Positions 44,707 to 54,259 of a stretch of 64,000 bases of DNA are shown here, one piece after another. The position numbers and the translations under genes were made by a program. Within the stretch, counting starts at the first letter, position 1; the number at the start of each line of letters is the position of its first letter. The notes beneath the pieces were generated by a model. The model did not search any database. It was given only the letters and a program-made list of their open reading frames with translations, and was not told the DNA's origin. The stretch covers positions 1 to 64,000 of the forward strand of contig NZ_QDDJ01000003.1 in assembly GCF_003121625.1 (NCBI RefSeq), in the 5' to 3' direction. The DNA comes from Ornithinimicrobium cavernae. GTDB taxonomy: Bacteria; Actinomycetota; Actinomycetes; Actinomycetales; Dermatophilaceae.

Positions 44707-45879
44707 ATGCCCGCACCCACGACCGTTGCCCTGTGGATCGTCCTGGCGCTGCTCGTCCTCTTCACCGGGGTGGCCATCAGCCGCGCCATCCGGATCGTCC
44801 CCCAGGCGAGTGCCGTGATCGTCCAGCGGCTGGGCCGTTACAGCCGCACGCTCGACGCCGGCCTCCACTTCCTGATCCCGTTCATCGACAAGGTGCGGGC
44901 CACCGTCGACCTGCGGGAACAGGTCGTCTCGTTCCCGCCGCAGCCGGTGATCACCAGTGACAACCTGGTGGTCAGCATCGACACGGTCATCTACTTCCAG
45001 CCGACCGACCCGAAGGCGGCGACCTACGAGATCGCCAACTACATCCAGGGCATCGAGCAGCTGACCGTCACCACCCTGCGCAACGTCATCGGCTCGCTGG
45101 ACCTCGAGCAGACACTGACCAGCCGTGACCAGATCAACGGGCAGCTCCGCGGCGTCCTGGACGACGCGACCGGTCGGTGGGGCATCCGCGTCAACCGCGT
45201 CGAGCTCAAGGCGATCGACCCGCCGGCCAGCGTGCAGGACTCGATGGAGAAGCAGATGCGCGCCGAGCGGGACCGGCGCGCCGCGATCCTCAATGCCGAG
45301 GGTGTCAAGCAGTCGCAGATCCTCACCGCCGAGGGGCAGAAGCAGGCCCAGATCCTGCGGGCCGAGGGCACCGCGCAGGCCGCGATCCTGGAGTCCCAAG
45401 GCGAGGCCCGCGCGATCCTGCGGGTCTTCGACGCCATCCACAAGGGCAACCCGGACTCCAAGCTGCTGGCCTACCAGTACCTCCAGATGCTCCCGCAGAT
45501 CGCGCAGGGTGAGTCCAACAAGATGTGGATCGTCCCGAGCGAGCTCACCCAGGCGCTGCAGGGCATCGGTGCGGCCCTCGGTCCGCACGGCCCGTCGGGC
45601 ACGGGCTCCCTGGACGCCCCGCCCGGGAGCTCCTACGAGGTGGACCAGGACGATGCCGTGGAGGTGGACGAGCCCTCGCTGGAGGACCCGGCCGAGGCGC
45701 TGCGGCGCGCCCGCGCCGATGCGGCGGGGGCGGCCAAGGAGGCCGAGGAGTCCACCCGCACGGTCCGGAGCCGAGGCCTCCGTCCGGAGACTCCCTCCCC
45801 GCAGCCCGACCCCGGCCGTATGCCGACCGGTCCCGCTCCGGTCTCCGAACCGGATCTGCCGGACGAGCCGACGCAGTAG
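44707..45879 (+). CDS. SPFH/Band 7 domain protein (stomatin/QmcA-like)
   Basis: 390 residues: N-terminal membrane segment (about 6-26), SPFH domain ('IVPQASAVIVQRLGRYSRTLDAGLHFLIPFIDKV', in sections), the conserved 'AILNAEGVKQSQILTAEG' and related helical repeats, then a Pro/Ala/Glu-rich tail from about residue 300. It forms oligomeric scaffolds in the cytoplasmic membrane with NfeD. Start ATG follows AGGAGG. Confidence 0.9.
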   Translation: MPAPTTVALWIVLALLVLFTGVAISRAIRIVPQASAVIVQRLGRYSRTLDAGLHFLIPFIDKVRATVDLREQVVSFPPQPVITSDNLVVSIDTVIYFQPTDPKAATYEIANYIQGIEQLTVTTLRNVIGSLDLEQTLTSRDQINGQLRGVLDDATGRWGIRVNRVELKAIDPPASVQDSMEKQMRAERDRRAAILNAEGVKQSQILTAEGQKQAQILRAEGTAQAAILESQGEARAILRVFDAIHKGNPDSKLLAYQYLQMLPQIAQGESNKMWIVPSELTQALQGIGAALGPHGPSGTGSLDAPPGSSYEVDQDDAVEVDEPSLEDPAEALRRARADAAGAAKEAEESTRTVRSRGLRPETPSPQPDPGRMPTGPAPVSEPDLPDEPTQ

Positions 45880-45888
45880 CGCCGTTCC

Positions 45889-45910
45889 CGACGCCCTCGC
45901 GAGGGCGTCG
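45889..45910. terminator. perfect 22-bp palindrome, terminator of the SPFH operon
   Basis: The arms CGACGCCCTCG and CGAGGGCGTCG are exactly complementary, forming a hairpin ten bases after the SPFH stop codon. It separates the NfeD-SPFH operon from the argG promoter. Confidence 0.75.
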
Positions 45911-45936
45911 CCACCGAGCTGCCAGGCACGTGCTGA

Positions 45937-47412
<1,476 letters not shown>

Positions 47413-47615
47413 TCCGGAGGTGCCCGCTGCCCACCCTGGACGCAGGGCTCGCGAGGCGTCCGGTGACGTCCTGGAGCGGGCCCTGCATCTGAGGGCCGGC
47501 TAGAGGGGGCTCCAAGAACGCCACGGCGCTCCAAGAGTCCCGATGCGGCGCTCATGGTGCAGAGCGTGGAGCAGGTGAGGGTCGCGCGGGACAACCCCCA
47601 TCGCGACCGCAGGGG

Positions 47616-48947
47616 TCACCAGAGCCCGGTGCCGGCCAGGACCGGCGGCAACCCCGGCGCGCTGAACGGCACGGCCGGACGCACCTCGGCACGCCGCTCC
47701 GCGCGGTCGGCCGGGAGGGCGACTCCGTGCGTCCGGAGCTCCGCGGTTGCCGGTGAGTCACCCACTCCGGCATCGCCCGCCGGGACGGAGCGGGCCGTGC
47801 CGGTGCCGTTCGTGGCGACGAGAGCGACCTGCGCGGCCTTCGCCCCCGAGGGGGCCCGGTCCTCCAGGGCGTCACCGATCGCGGCGAACACCTGGTCGGT
47901 CTCGATGAGGAACCCGTCGTGGCCGTAGCGCGAGTGCACGGTCACCAGGTCGCGGCAGGCGGGGGAGGTGGCGATGCGCTCGCCCTCGCCCGGTGTGAAG
48001 AGCCGGTCACTGTCGACCACGACCACGGTGAGGTCGGCCGTGATGCGCCTCAGCGCCGCCTCCACGCCGCCGCGGTCCCGGCCGATGTCGTGCCCGTTCA
48101 TCACCTCGGTGAGCACCACATAGCTGTTGGCGTCGAACCGGCGGGCCAGCTTCTGGCCGTGGTGCTCGAGGTAGGACTGCACGGCGTAGCGACCACCCGC
48201 CGCCGGGTCCTCGCCCTCCTGGGAGTCGGCGCCGAACCGCTCCTGCAGCTCCTCGGCCGTGCGGTAGGTGGCGTGCGCGATCTGCCGGGCGATCTCCAGG
48301 CCGTGGCGCGGCCCGGGGCCCGGGTAGTAGTCGCCTCGGTGGTAGGCCGGGTCTCCCTTGATCGCGAACAGCTGGGGTGTGGCCCAGGCGATCTGGTCGG
48401 CGGAGGCGATCGCCGAGGTCGCGATCGGCAGGCACCTGCGGACGCGGCCGGGCAGCGTGACGGCCCACTCCAGGGCGCGCATGCCGCCCATCGAACCGCC
48501 GACCACTGCGGCGAAGGTGTGGATGCCGAGCCGGTCGGCGAGCAGCGCCTCGGCGCGGACCTGGTCGCGGACGGTCACCCGGGGGAACATCGATCCCCAG
48601 GGGCGACCGTCCGGGCCGGGCGACGACGGGCCGGTGGACCCGCGCGAGCCGCCGAGCACGTTGGGCGCGACCACGAAGTAGCGGTCGGTGTCCAGCGCCC
48701 GCCCGGGCCCGATCAGGCCCGGCCACCACCCGGGTGTCGGACTGTCCGGTCCGGCAGGACCCTCCACGTGGGAGTCCCCCGTGAGTGCGTGGAGCACCAG
48801 CACGGCGTTGTCCCTGGCCTCGTTGAGCCGTCCCCACGTCTCGTAGGCCATTCGCACGCCGGGCAGGGTCTCCCCGGACTCCAGGAGCAGGTCACCGACG
48901 GGGAGCGTGCGCCGTCGGCTGCCGGACCGGACAGTGTCAGAGGTCAT
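47616..48947 (-). CDS. metX: homoserine O-acetyltransferase
   Basis: 443 residues of alpha/beta-hydrolase fold: 'VLVLHALTGDSHVEG', nucleophile Ser in 'VGGSMGGMRALEW', and catalytic Asp and His in 'VVVDSDRLFTP' and 'GHDGFLIE'. It acetylates homoserine, giving the substrate of MetY. The final 60 residues are Ala/Pro-rich and longer than in typical MetX (about 380). It lies six bases downstream of metY. Confidence 0.92.
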   Translation of the reverse strand: MTSDTVRSGSRRRTLPVGDLLLESGETLPGVRMAYETWGRLNEARDNAVLVLHALTGDSHVEGPAGPDSPTPGWWPGLIGPGRALDTDRYFVVAPNVLGGSRGSTGPSSPGPDGRPWGSMFPRVTVRDQVRAEALLADRLGIHTFAAVVGGSMGGMRALEWAVTLPGRVRRCLPIATSAIASADQIAWATPQLFAIKGDPAYHRGDYYPGPGPRHGLEIARQIAHATYRTAEELQERFGADSQEGEDPAAGGRYAVQSYLEHHGQKLARRFDANSYVVLTEVMNGHDIGRDRGGVEAALRRITADLTVVVVDSDRLFTPGEGERIATSPACRDLVTVHSRYGHDGFLIETDQVFAAIGDALEDRAPSGAKAAQVALVATNGTGTARSVPAGDAGVGDSPATAELRTHGVALPADRAERRAEVRPAVPFSAPGLPPVLAGTGLW

Positions 48948-48953
48948 CGCGGA

Positions 48954-50270
48954 TCAGAGGCCCTTGGCGGCGCGGAAGCCCGTCTCCAGGTCGGCGATGA
49001 TGTCGTCGATGTGCTCGAGGCCGACGGCCAGGCGCACCAGGCCCGGGGTGACGCCGGCGGCTGCCAGTGCCCCCTCGTTGAGCTGGCGGTGCGTGGTCGA
49101 GGCGGGGTGGATGACCAGGGAGCGCACGTCGCCGATGTTGGCCACGTTGGAGTGCAGCTCCAGGGCGGAGACGAACGCCTTGCCGGCCTCCAGGCCACCG
49201 GCGATCTCGAAGGCCAGGACGGCGCCGGCACCTTCCGGCAGGTAGCGCTGGGCCAGCTCGTAGGAGGGGTGGCCGGGCAGTCCCGCGTAGCTCACCGAGA
49301 CGACCTGCTCCTGGTCCAGCAACCAGTTGGCCACCTTCTTGGCGTTGGCGACGTGACGCTCGACCCGCAGGGACAGGGTCTCGATGCCCTGCGCGATGAG
49401 GAAGGCGTTGAACGGCGAGATCGCCGGGCCGAGGTCGCGCAGCAGCGTCACGCGGGCGCGCAGGATGTAGGACAGGTTGGTGCCGCCGAAGATCTCGTTG
49501 CCGACGCCGAGGTCCTTGCCGAAGGTGAGCCCGTGGTAGCCCTCGTCCGGCTCGTTGAAGTGCGGGAACCGCTCCGGGTGCTGCGCGTAGTCGAAGTTGC
49601 CGCTGTCGACGATGACGCCGCCGATCGAGGTGCCGTGACCGCCGAGGTACTTGGTGGCCGAGTGCACGATGATGTCCGCGCCGTGCTCGAACGGCCGGGT
49701 CAGGTAGGGCGTGGCGATGGTGTTGTCGATGATCAGCGGGACGCCCACCTCGTGGGCCACGTCGGCGACCGCGCGGATGTCAAGGACCAGGCCGCTCGGG
49801 TTGGCGATGCTCTCGCCGAAGAAGGCACGGGTGCGCTCGTTGGACGCGGCACGCCACGACTCGGGGTCGGTCGGGTCCTCGACGAAGGTCACCTCGATGC
49901 CCAGGCGCGGCAGGGTCTGGGCGAACAGGTTCTGGGTCCCGCCGTACAGGCTCGGCGAGGCGACGAGGTGGTCACCGGCCTGTGCGACGTTGAGGATGGC
50001 CAGGGTGGAGGCGGACTGGCCGCTGGCCAGCAGCAGCGCGCCGACGCCGCCCTCGAGATCGGCGATGCGGTTCTCGACGACCTCGGTGGTCGGGTTGCCG
50101 ATGCGGGTGTAGATCGGGCCGAGGTCCTCGAGGTTGAACCGTGCGGCGGCGACGTCCGCGTTGTCGAAGACGAACGAGGTGGTCTGGTAGATCGGCAGGG
50201 CGCGGGCGCCGGTGGCGGCGTCCGGCGTCTGACCGGCGTGGATCTGGCGGGTGGCGAAGGACCAGGACAT
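48954..50270 (-). CDS. metY: O-acetylhomoserine sulfhydrylase
   Basis: 438 residues of the Cys/Met PLP family; PLP Lys in 'SATKYLGGHG', substrate motifs 'PIYQTTSFVFDN', 'YTRIGNPTTEVVE' and 'IGDVRSLVIHPASTTHRQL'. It makes homocysteine from O-acetylhomoserine and sulfide. The ATG at 50270 follows GGAG; an in-frame TTG start at 50282 is less likely. A 330-base leader with a SAM-IV riboswitch and a Cys-Cys uORF precedes it, and metX follows in the same operon. Confidence 0.93.
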   Translation of the reverse strand: MSWSFATRQIHAGQTPDAATGARALPIYQTTSFVFDNADVAAARFNLEDLGPIYTRIGNPTTEVVENRIADLEGGVGALLLASGQSASTLAILNVAQAGDHLVASPSLYGGTQNLFAQTLPRLGIEVTFVEDPTDPESWRAASNERTRAFFGESIANPSGLVLDIRAVADVAHEVGVPLIIDNTIATPYLTRPFEHGADIIVHSATKYLGGHGTSIGGVIVDSGNFDYAQHPERFPHFNEPDEGYHGLTFGKDLGVGNEIFGGTNLSYILRARVTLLRDLGPAISPFNAFLIAQGIETLSLRVERHVANAKKVANWLLDQEQVVSVSYAGLPGHPSYELAQRYLPEGAGAVLAFEIAGGLEAGKAFVSALELHSNVANIGDVRSLVIHPASTTHRQLNEGALAAAGVTPGLVRLAVGLEHIDDIIADLETGFRAAKGL

Positions 50271-50352
50271 GGTGTGCTCCAAGGGGATTCAGGTAAGGGG
50301 TGCGCGTGAGCGCGGGGTCAGGGAAGTGTGGGTGGCGCGGCGTGGTGGTGCC

Positions 50353-50375
50353 GGCTGAGTCGCGCAGACTCGGCC
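50353..50375 (-). other. leader hairpin between the Cys uORF and metY
   Basis: GGCTGAGTC pairs with GACTCGGCC (nine pairs, one G-U in the RNA) across a 5-base loop. It lies 32 bases after the leader-peptide stop and 83 bases before the metY start. No U tract follows, so it is not a simple terminator. It may be part of the switch that ties ribosome stalling at Cys codons to metY translation. Confidence 0.4.
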
Positions 50376-50407
50376 CGGGGACGGGCGTGCTGGTCTCGGG
50401 GGCGGAC

Positions 50408-50437
50408 TCAGCGGTTGGGCATTCGACAACAGGTCAC
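50408..50437 (-). CDS. Cys-Cys leader peptide in the metYX leader
   Basis: A nine-codon frame encodes M-T-C-C-R-M-P-N-R and a stop. Its GTG start has an ideal AAGGAG at 50445-50450, seven bases upstream. Two adjacent Cys codons near the start are the mark of cysteine-attenuation uORFs known in mycobacteria and other actinobacteria. It sits about 50 bases after the 3' end of the SAM-IV aptamer and 138 bases before metY. It probably senses Cys-tRNA supply. Too short for ordinary gene finding. Confidence 0.6.
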   Translation of the reverse strand: MTCCRMPNR

Positions 50438-50488
50438 AGCAGCGCTCCTTCATGCGTCACTGGGCCCACCGGTCGACGGGCCCGCGCT

Positions 50489-50600
50489 TGCGGATCGTGG
50501 CTCCGGTGCCGCGTCCGCCCGGTCATCACCCGGGGCACCCCACCGCGAGTGGAGGGTTGCCGCCCAACGAGCCGGGGCTTGGCGTTGGGACTCATGACCT
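50489..50600 (-). ncRNA. SAM-IV riboswitch upstream of metYX
   Basis: Read on the minus strand, P1 is closed by GGTCAT (50599-50594) and ATGACC (50526-50521), and the core includes 'CAAGCCCCGGCTCG' and 'GGCAACCCTCCACTCGCGG', then 'TGCCCCGGGTGATGACC'. These match the SAM-IV class (Rfam RF00634), found upstream of methionine-pathway genes in actinobacteria. A following hairpin (50490-50518) fits the extra 3' helix. SAM binding should lower metYX expression. Confidence 0.88.
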
Positions 50601-50606
50601 GGGTTA

Positions 50607-50636
50607 GTTGTAGCAGACAGGGATCACCGTGGTCAA
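50607..50636 (-). promoter_or_regulatory. metYX promoter
   Basis: On the minus strand TTGACC (50636-50631) and TACAAC (50612-50607) are 18 bases apart. Transcription would begin near 50600, exactly at the first base of the SAM-IV riboswitch, so the aptamer is at the 5' end of the leader. Confidence 0.7.
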
Positions 50637-50753
50637 TTCGGCCAGAAAGGTGCTCGTGACCGTCATTTCGAACGATCTGCGGCACTATGCCGTGGCGTGC
50701 GTGGATCATGAGGCTGCCCTTGTCGCGGGGTGCCGACTGGGTAACGTCGTGGC

Positions 50754-51023
50754 ATGGGAACCGACGAACCTCCCCGGGGCGGACGCCCGGACGGGCGCTC
50801 CGACATCGTCCGTGCCTTCGACAGGCTGCCCAAGCCGCTGCGCGTGATCCTCTTTGCGTTGGCCGTGTCGTTCGCCGTCGTGATGGTCATCAGCTATGTC
50901 ACGCAGGGTCGCTGGGGAATGGCCGTCATCTGGGTGGTCGTGACACTGGTGTGGGGCGTCATCGCGCTCGTGCGGCTGGGGGAGGCCGACCGCTATGCCT
51001 CGACCCACGTCGACGGCCGGTGA
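50754..51023 (+). CDS. small two-TM membrane protein
   Basis: 89 residues: a charged N-terminal 28 residues, then two membrane segments ('VILFALAVSFAVVMVISYV' and 'GMAVIWVVVTLVWGVIALV') around a short loop. No family recognised. A 15-bp terminator stem begins within its last codons. Confidence 0.6.
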   Translation: MGTDEPPRGGRPDGRSDIVRAFDRLPKPLRVILFALAVSFAVVMVISYVTQGRWGMAVIWVVVTLVWGVIALVRLGEADRYASTHVDGR

Positions 51024-51051
51024 CGACGTACCCCGCGTCGTCACCGGCCGT
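51013..51051. terminator. terminator hairpin over the stop codon of the preceding gene
   Basis: A perfect 15-bp stem (ACGGCCGGTGACGAC with GTCGTCACCGGCCGT) and a 9-base loop. The TGA stop at 51021-51023 lies inside the left arm, so the hairpin can fold only after the ribosome leaves. Confidence 0.75.
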
Positions 51052-51133
51052 CCGGCAAACCGCCTGCCCTGCCCCCGGGCGGCGGTGGGCTCATCGCCCG
51101 GGTGGTCTCACGTGCCGGGCGTCGTACCCGGCC

Positions 51134-51472
51134 TCACCGGTAGTCCTCGTCGACGTCCTCGTCACCGTTCCGGCGGACCAGCGCGGCCAGGCCCACCAGG
51201 ACCAGCAGCAGCCCCAGGCCGACCAGGCTCAGGGGGCCGAAGCTGCTCCAGTCCAGGTTCACGTCGGTCAGCTCGACCAGCAGGGCGCCTCCGGCGACCA
51301 CCAGGCAGACCAGCCCGAGCGCCACGGTCCCCCAGGAGGGGCCCTTGGGTCGGGGCAGTGTCCGCGGGGCCGTGGTCTCCGCACCCTCCGCGGCCCAGTC
51401 GTTGTCCATCCGGTCCGGTCCGTCCTGGCCCAGCTGGCCGGTCGTGCCGTTCTCGTCCCAGTTGCTGCTCAT
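51134..51472 (-). CDS. small membrane protein next to PspC/LiaF-like gene
   Basis: 112 residues: acidic polar N terminus (about 45 residues), two membrane segments ('GTVALGLVCLVVAGGALLVEL' and 'GPLSLVGLGLLLVLVGLAALV') and a charged tail. Its ATG overlaps the stop of the PspC gene as ATGA, so it is coupled to that gene. Probably part of the envelope-stress module. Confidence 0.7.
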   Translation of the reverse strand: MSSNWDENGTTGQLGQDGPDRMDNDWAAEGAETTAPRTLPRPKGPSWGTVALGLVCLVVAGGALLVELTDVNLDWSSFGPLSLVGLGLLLVLVGLAALVRRNGDEDVDEDYR

Positions 51473-52887
51473 CGTCCGTCACCTTCCACCACGACCTGAC
51501 CGAAACCCACGCGGGCCTCGACCTCTAGCTCGACCGGGCCGTCGCCGACCACGATCTCCTCACCGACGTTGACCCCACCCACCTCGCGGCGGGGATCGCC
51601 GTGCACGATGCCGCCCATGCCGGCACCGGCCTCGACACGCACCGTGACGTCGTCCGGCACGAGCACCCGCAGGGTGCCGAACGAGACGGTCGCGGTGATC
51701 GGTCCGGTGAGGTCCTGGCCGTCTGCTCCACGCAGGTCGAGCGTCCCGGTCCCGGCGCCGAGCCGGTAGGGGCCGGTGTCACCGGCGTCGGGTGCCCAGG
51801 TGTAGTCACCCACCCGGCCCGAGGGCACGAAGTGGTCACCGATCGGCAGCACCGCTGCGGTGACGAGCAGGGCCACGACGGCCACGAACCCGGGGAACCC
51901 CGAGGTCCGGCCGGCGAGCCCGAGGACCAGGATCACCAGACCGAGCGACCCGAGGGCGCCCACCAGGCCGATCACGAGCGGGTTGACACCCCAGGCGTAC
52001 TCCGCGGCGGCCCAGGCCAGCCCGCCGCCGGCGGTCAGGGCCAGACCGAGCCCGAGCAGCGTCCCGGCAGCGCCCGCCGAGCGGCGACCAGGTCGCCGCG
52101 GCGCGGGCGGAGGCTTCGGGGCCCGCGGCCGGGACTGCCACCCACCCGGTCCCTGCGGGGCCGAGGGACCGCCACCCGAAGGACCGCCGGGCCCTGACCC
52201 CTCGGCGGAACCCCAGCCGCCGTTCGGGTCCGCGCTCCACGCCGACGCCTGGCCACCGGTCTCGCCGCCCCACCGGGAGTCGGTCGTCTCCGTCGCCGGT
52301 GTGGCGAACGAGGAGGTCGTCTCATCGGTGCCCGGCGTCCAGGCCGTGGCACCGCCGGTGCCCTGCCCACCGGTGCCGGCCGGACCTGCATACTGATCGG
52401 CGCGCTGACCGTAGAACCCGGGCTGCTCCCGCTTGGTCCACTCGCTCCAGAGCCACCAGGCCCCCAGCCCCACGATCACCAGGGTGATCACGCCCCAGCC
52501 GAAGAAGCCGCCGTCGGCCCACCAGCCGCCGCCGAACCAGCCGAACGACCCGAACAGGCTCAGCACCGCCACGACCAGGAGGACGACCGACTCGGCCCGC
52601 CCGTCCCGCAGCGCCAGCTCCAGGTGGGTCTCCTCCTGACGGTTCGGGATCAGCAGCCACGCGGCCAGGTAGAGCATCACGCCCAGCCCCATCCCGAGGG
52701 TCAGCACGACGAAGAGCGCCCGGATCACGAGGGCGTCCACGCCGAGGCGCTCGGCCAGGCCCGAGCAGACACCGCCGATCCAGCTGTCCTGGGAGCGGCG
52801 CATGTCGATGCGGCGGAGCCCGGTGAAGAAGGTGTCGGCGCCGCGCGGGCCGGGCTGCCCGCCGCCGGGTGGTGGTGTCTGTGTCAT
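51469..52887 (-). CDS. PspC-domain membrane protein with LiaF-like C terminus
   Basis: 472 residues: N-terminal PspC domain ('RRSQDSWIGGVCSGLAERLGVDALVIRALFVVLTL' in sections), a middle membrane segment, a Gly/Ser/Pro-rich linker of about 100 residues, three more membrane segments, and a C-terminal beta-rich domain like the LiaF/DUF2154 type ('GTGTLDLRGADGQDLTGPI', 'VSFGTLRVLVPDDV'). LiaF-like proteins hold the partner kinase inactive. The gene is divergent from the PspC-kinase and response regulator. Confidence 0.82.
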   Translation of the reverse strand: MTQTPPPGGGQPGPRGADTFFTGLRRIDMRRSQDSWIGGVCSGLAERLGVDALVIRALFVVLTLGMGLGVMLYLAAWLLIPNRQEETHLELALRDGRAESVVLLVVAVLSLFGSFGWFGGGWWADGGFFGWGVITLVIVGLGAWWLWSEWTKREQPGFYGQRADQYAGPAGTGGQGTGGATAWTPGTDETTSSFATPATETTDSRWGGETGGQASAWSADPNGGWGSAEGSGPGGPSGGGPSAPQGPGGWQSRPRAPKPPPAPRRPGRRSAGAAGTLLGLGLALTAGGGLAWAAAEYAWGVNPLVIGLVGALGSLGLVILVLGLAGRTSGFPGFVAVVALLVTAAVLPIGDHFVPSGRVGDYTWAPDAGDTGPYRLGAGTGTLDLRGADGQDLTGPITATVSFGTLRVLVPDDVTVRVEAGAGMGGIVHGDPRREVGGVNVGEEIVVGDGPVELEVEARVGFGQVVVEGDGR

Positions 52888-52923
52888 GGCTCCACTGTCC
52901 CGCCGATCGGACCCCTGCCGCTA

Positions 52924-52950
52924 TGAGGGTCGACCCTGACCGGACCCTGA
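52924..52950. promoter_or_regulatory. dyad between the PspC gene and the two-component genes
   Basis: AGGGTCGACCCT (52926-52937) is a perfect 12-bp palindrome within TGAGGGTCGACCCTGA, followed by a half-site GGACCCTGA (52942-52950). It lies 37 bases upstream of the PspC-LiaF start and about 53-79 bases upstream of the kinase start. This is the expected place for autoregulation by the LuxR-type response regulator at 54256. Confidence 0.55.
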
Positions 52951-53002
52951 GCGCACCCCGAGAGCCTCGGTCCGGGGGCCGGCCGTGGGGGAGGATGGGG
53001 TC

Positions 53003-54259
53003 GTGACCAGCCCACGTGTGCCGCCCCCGCCGGCCGGGAGTGCCCCCCACCGGCAGCGGCCGCCGCTGCGCCGGGGTGCCCACGGGCGGGTGGTCGCTGG
53101 CGTATGCCGTGGGCTGGCCGACCACCTGGGCCTGCACCCGCTCGCCCTGCGGGTCGGGTTCATCGCGCTGACCGCCGTCGGCGGTGTCGGCGCCCTGGTC
53201 TATGCCTTCCTGTGGGCGACGGTCGAGCCCGCCGAGGGTGCAGCCCCTGCGGGAGGGGACCGCTCGAGGTGGCTCCGTCAGCCGGACACGGGGTCGCTGC
53301 TGGTGCTCACCGGGGGACTGGTGATCCTGGTGGGTGGGCTCGCCCTGGTGCAGGCCTGGGGGCTCGACCTGCGGCTGGACATCACCGTCCCGGTGCTGGT
53401 GCTGACCACCGGTGCCGTCTTCGTCTGGTCCCAGCTGGACACGAGTGGCCGTGACCGGTTGCTGGCACCGCACGGCGGCAGCCGGCAGCAGGCGATGGGC
53501 CGGTTGGTCATCGGGGTCGGTCTCGCGGTCGCCGGTCTGGTGGCGCTCGGGGCCCAGGGACGGAGCCTCGGGGAGCTGCGCGACGTCGGCGTCGCGGTCG
53601 TCATCACCCTGGCCGGCGTGGGTCTGCTGGCCGCCCCCTACGTCACCCGCCTCTGGCGTGACCTCAGGGAGGAGCAGGCGGCCACCGCCCGCGAGACCGA
53701 GCGCGCCGACATCGCGGCCCACCTGCACGACTCGGTGCTGCAGACCCTGGCCCTGATCCAGCGCCGGGCCGACGACCCGGTCCAGGTCGCCCGGCTCGCC
53801 CGTGCCCAGGAGCGCGAGCTGCGCAGCTGGCTGTATGCCGGACCGGTCGGCCCCACCGCCACGCTCGCGGGGGCGGTGGCCGCCGCGGGCCACGAGGTCG
53901 AGGACCTCCACGGCGTGCCGATCGAGCTCATCGTCACGGGCGACCGACCCCTGGACGCCGACGGTCAGGCGCTGGTCAACGCGTTGCGCGAGGCGATGCT
54001 CAACGCGGTGCGGCACGGGGCCCCGCCGGTCTCGGCCTACGTGGAGGTGGGCACCGGGTCGGTGGAGGCCTTCGTCCGCGACCACGGCGAGGGGTTCGAC
54101 CCGGAGGACGTCCCGGCGGACCGGCTGGGCGTGCGCGAGTCGATCATGGGCCGGATGCAGCGACACGGAGGGACGGCGCGGGTGCGTCGCCTCGAGCAGG
54201 GGACCGAGGTCAGCCTGGAGCTGCCCGTGTCCCGCGAGCCACAAGGAGCAGAGTCATGA
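53003..54259 (+). CDS. PspC-domain sensor histidine kinase
   Basis: 418 residues: N-terminal PspC domain ('RGAHGRVVAGVCRGLADHLGLHPLALRVGFIALT', in sections), several membrane segments, then a HisKA_3 helix with the phospho-acceptor His in 'ADIAAHLHDSVLQTLALIQRRA' and an ATPase lid ('NALREAMLNAVRHG', 'VRDHGEGFDPEDVP'). It is a NarL-type kinase sensing the envelope. GTG at 53003 is preferred to the GTG 18 bases upstream. It overlaps its response regulator as ATGA. Confidence 0.87.
   Translation: MTSPRVPPPPAGSAPHRQRPPLRRGAHGRVVAGVCRGLADHLGLHPLALRVGFIALTAVGGVGALVYAFLWATVEPAEGAAPAGGDRSRWLRQPDTGSLLVLTGGLVILVGGLALVQAWGLDLRLDITVPVLVLTTGAVFVWSQLDTSGRDRLLAPHGGSRQQAMGRLVIGVGLAVAGLVALGAQGRSLGELRDVGVAVVITLAGVGLLAAPYVTRLWRDLREEQAATARETERADIAAHLHDSVLQTLALIQRRADDPVQVARLARAQERELRSWLYAGPVGPTATLAGAVAAAGHEVEDLHGVPIELIVTGDRPLDADGQALVNALREAMLNAVRHGAPPVSAYVEVGTGSVEAFVRDHGEGFDPEDVPADRLGVRESIMGRMQRHGGTARVRRLEQGTEVSLELPVSREPQGAES

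Larger units (their letters stand above)
50271..50753. other. 483-base gap: metYX leader and divergent upstream region
   Basis: From left to right this holds the untranslated metY leader (50271-50407) with the 50353-50375 hairpin, the leader peptide, a GGGCCC/GGGCCC hairpin at 50462-50483, the SAM-IV aptamer and the promoter. From about 50640 to 50753 lies the upstream region of the small membrane-protein gene on the plus strand; I see no clear promoter boxes for it. Confidence 0.6.

Noticed and set aside
47580-47608. GGTCGCG/CGCGACC hairpin between argG and metX
   Set aside because: The stem is only seven pairs with a 15-base loop and no T tract. It could be a terminator but the evidence is too weak to list.
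47919-50309. 796-residue plus-strand open frame across metX and metY
   Set aside because: It runs antisense to metX and metY and reads as Gly/Val/Arg/Asp-rich nonsense with no motif.
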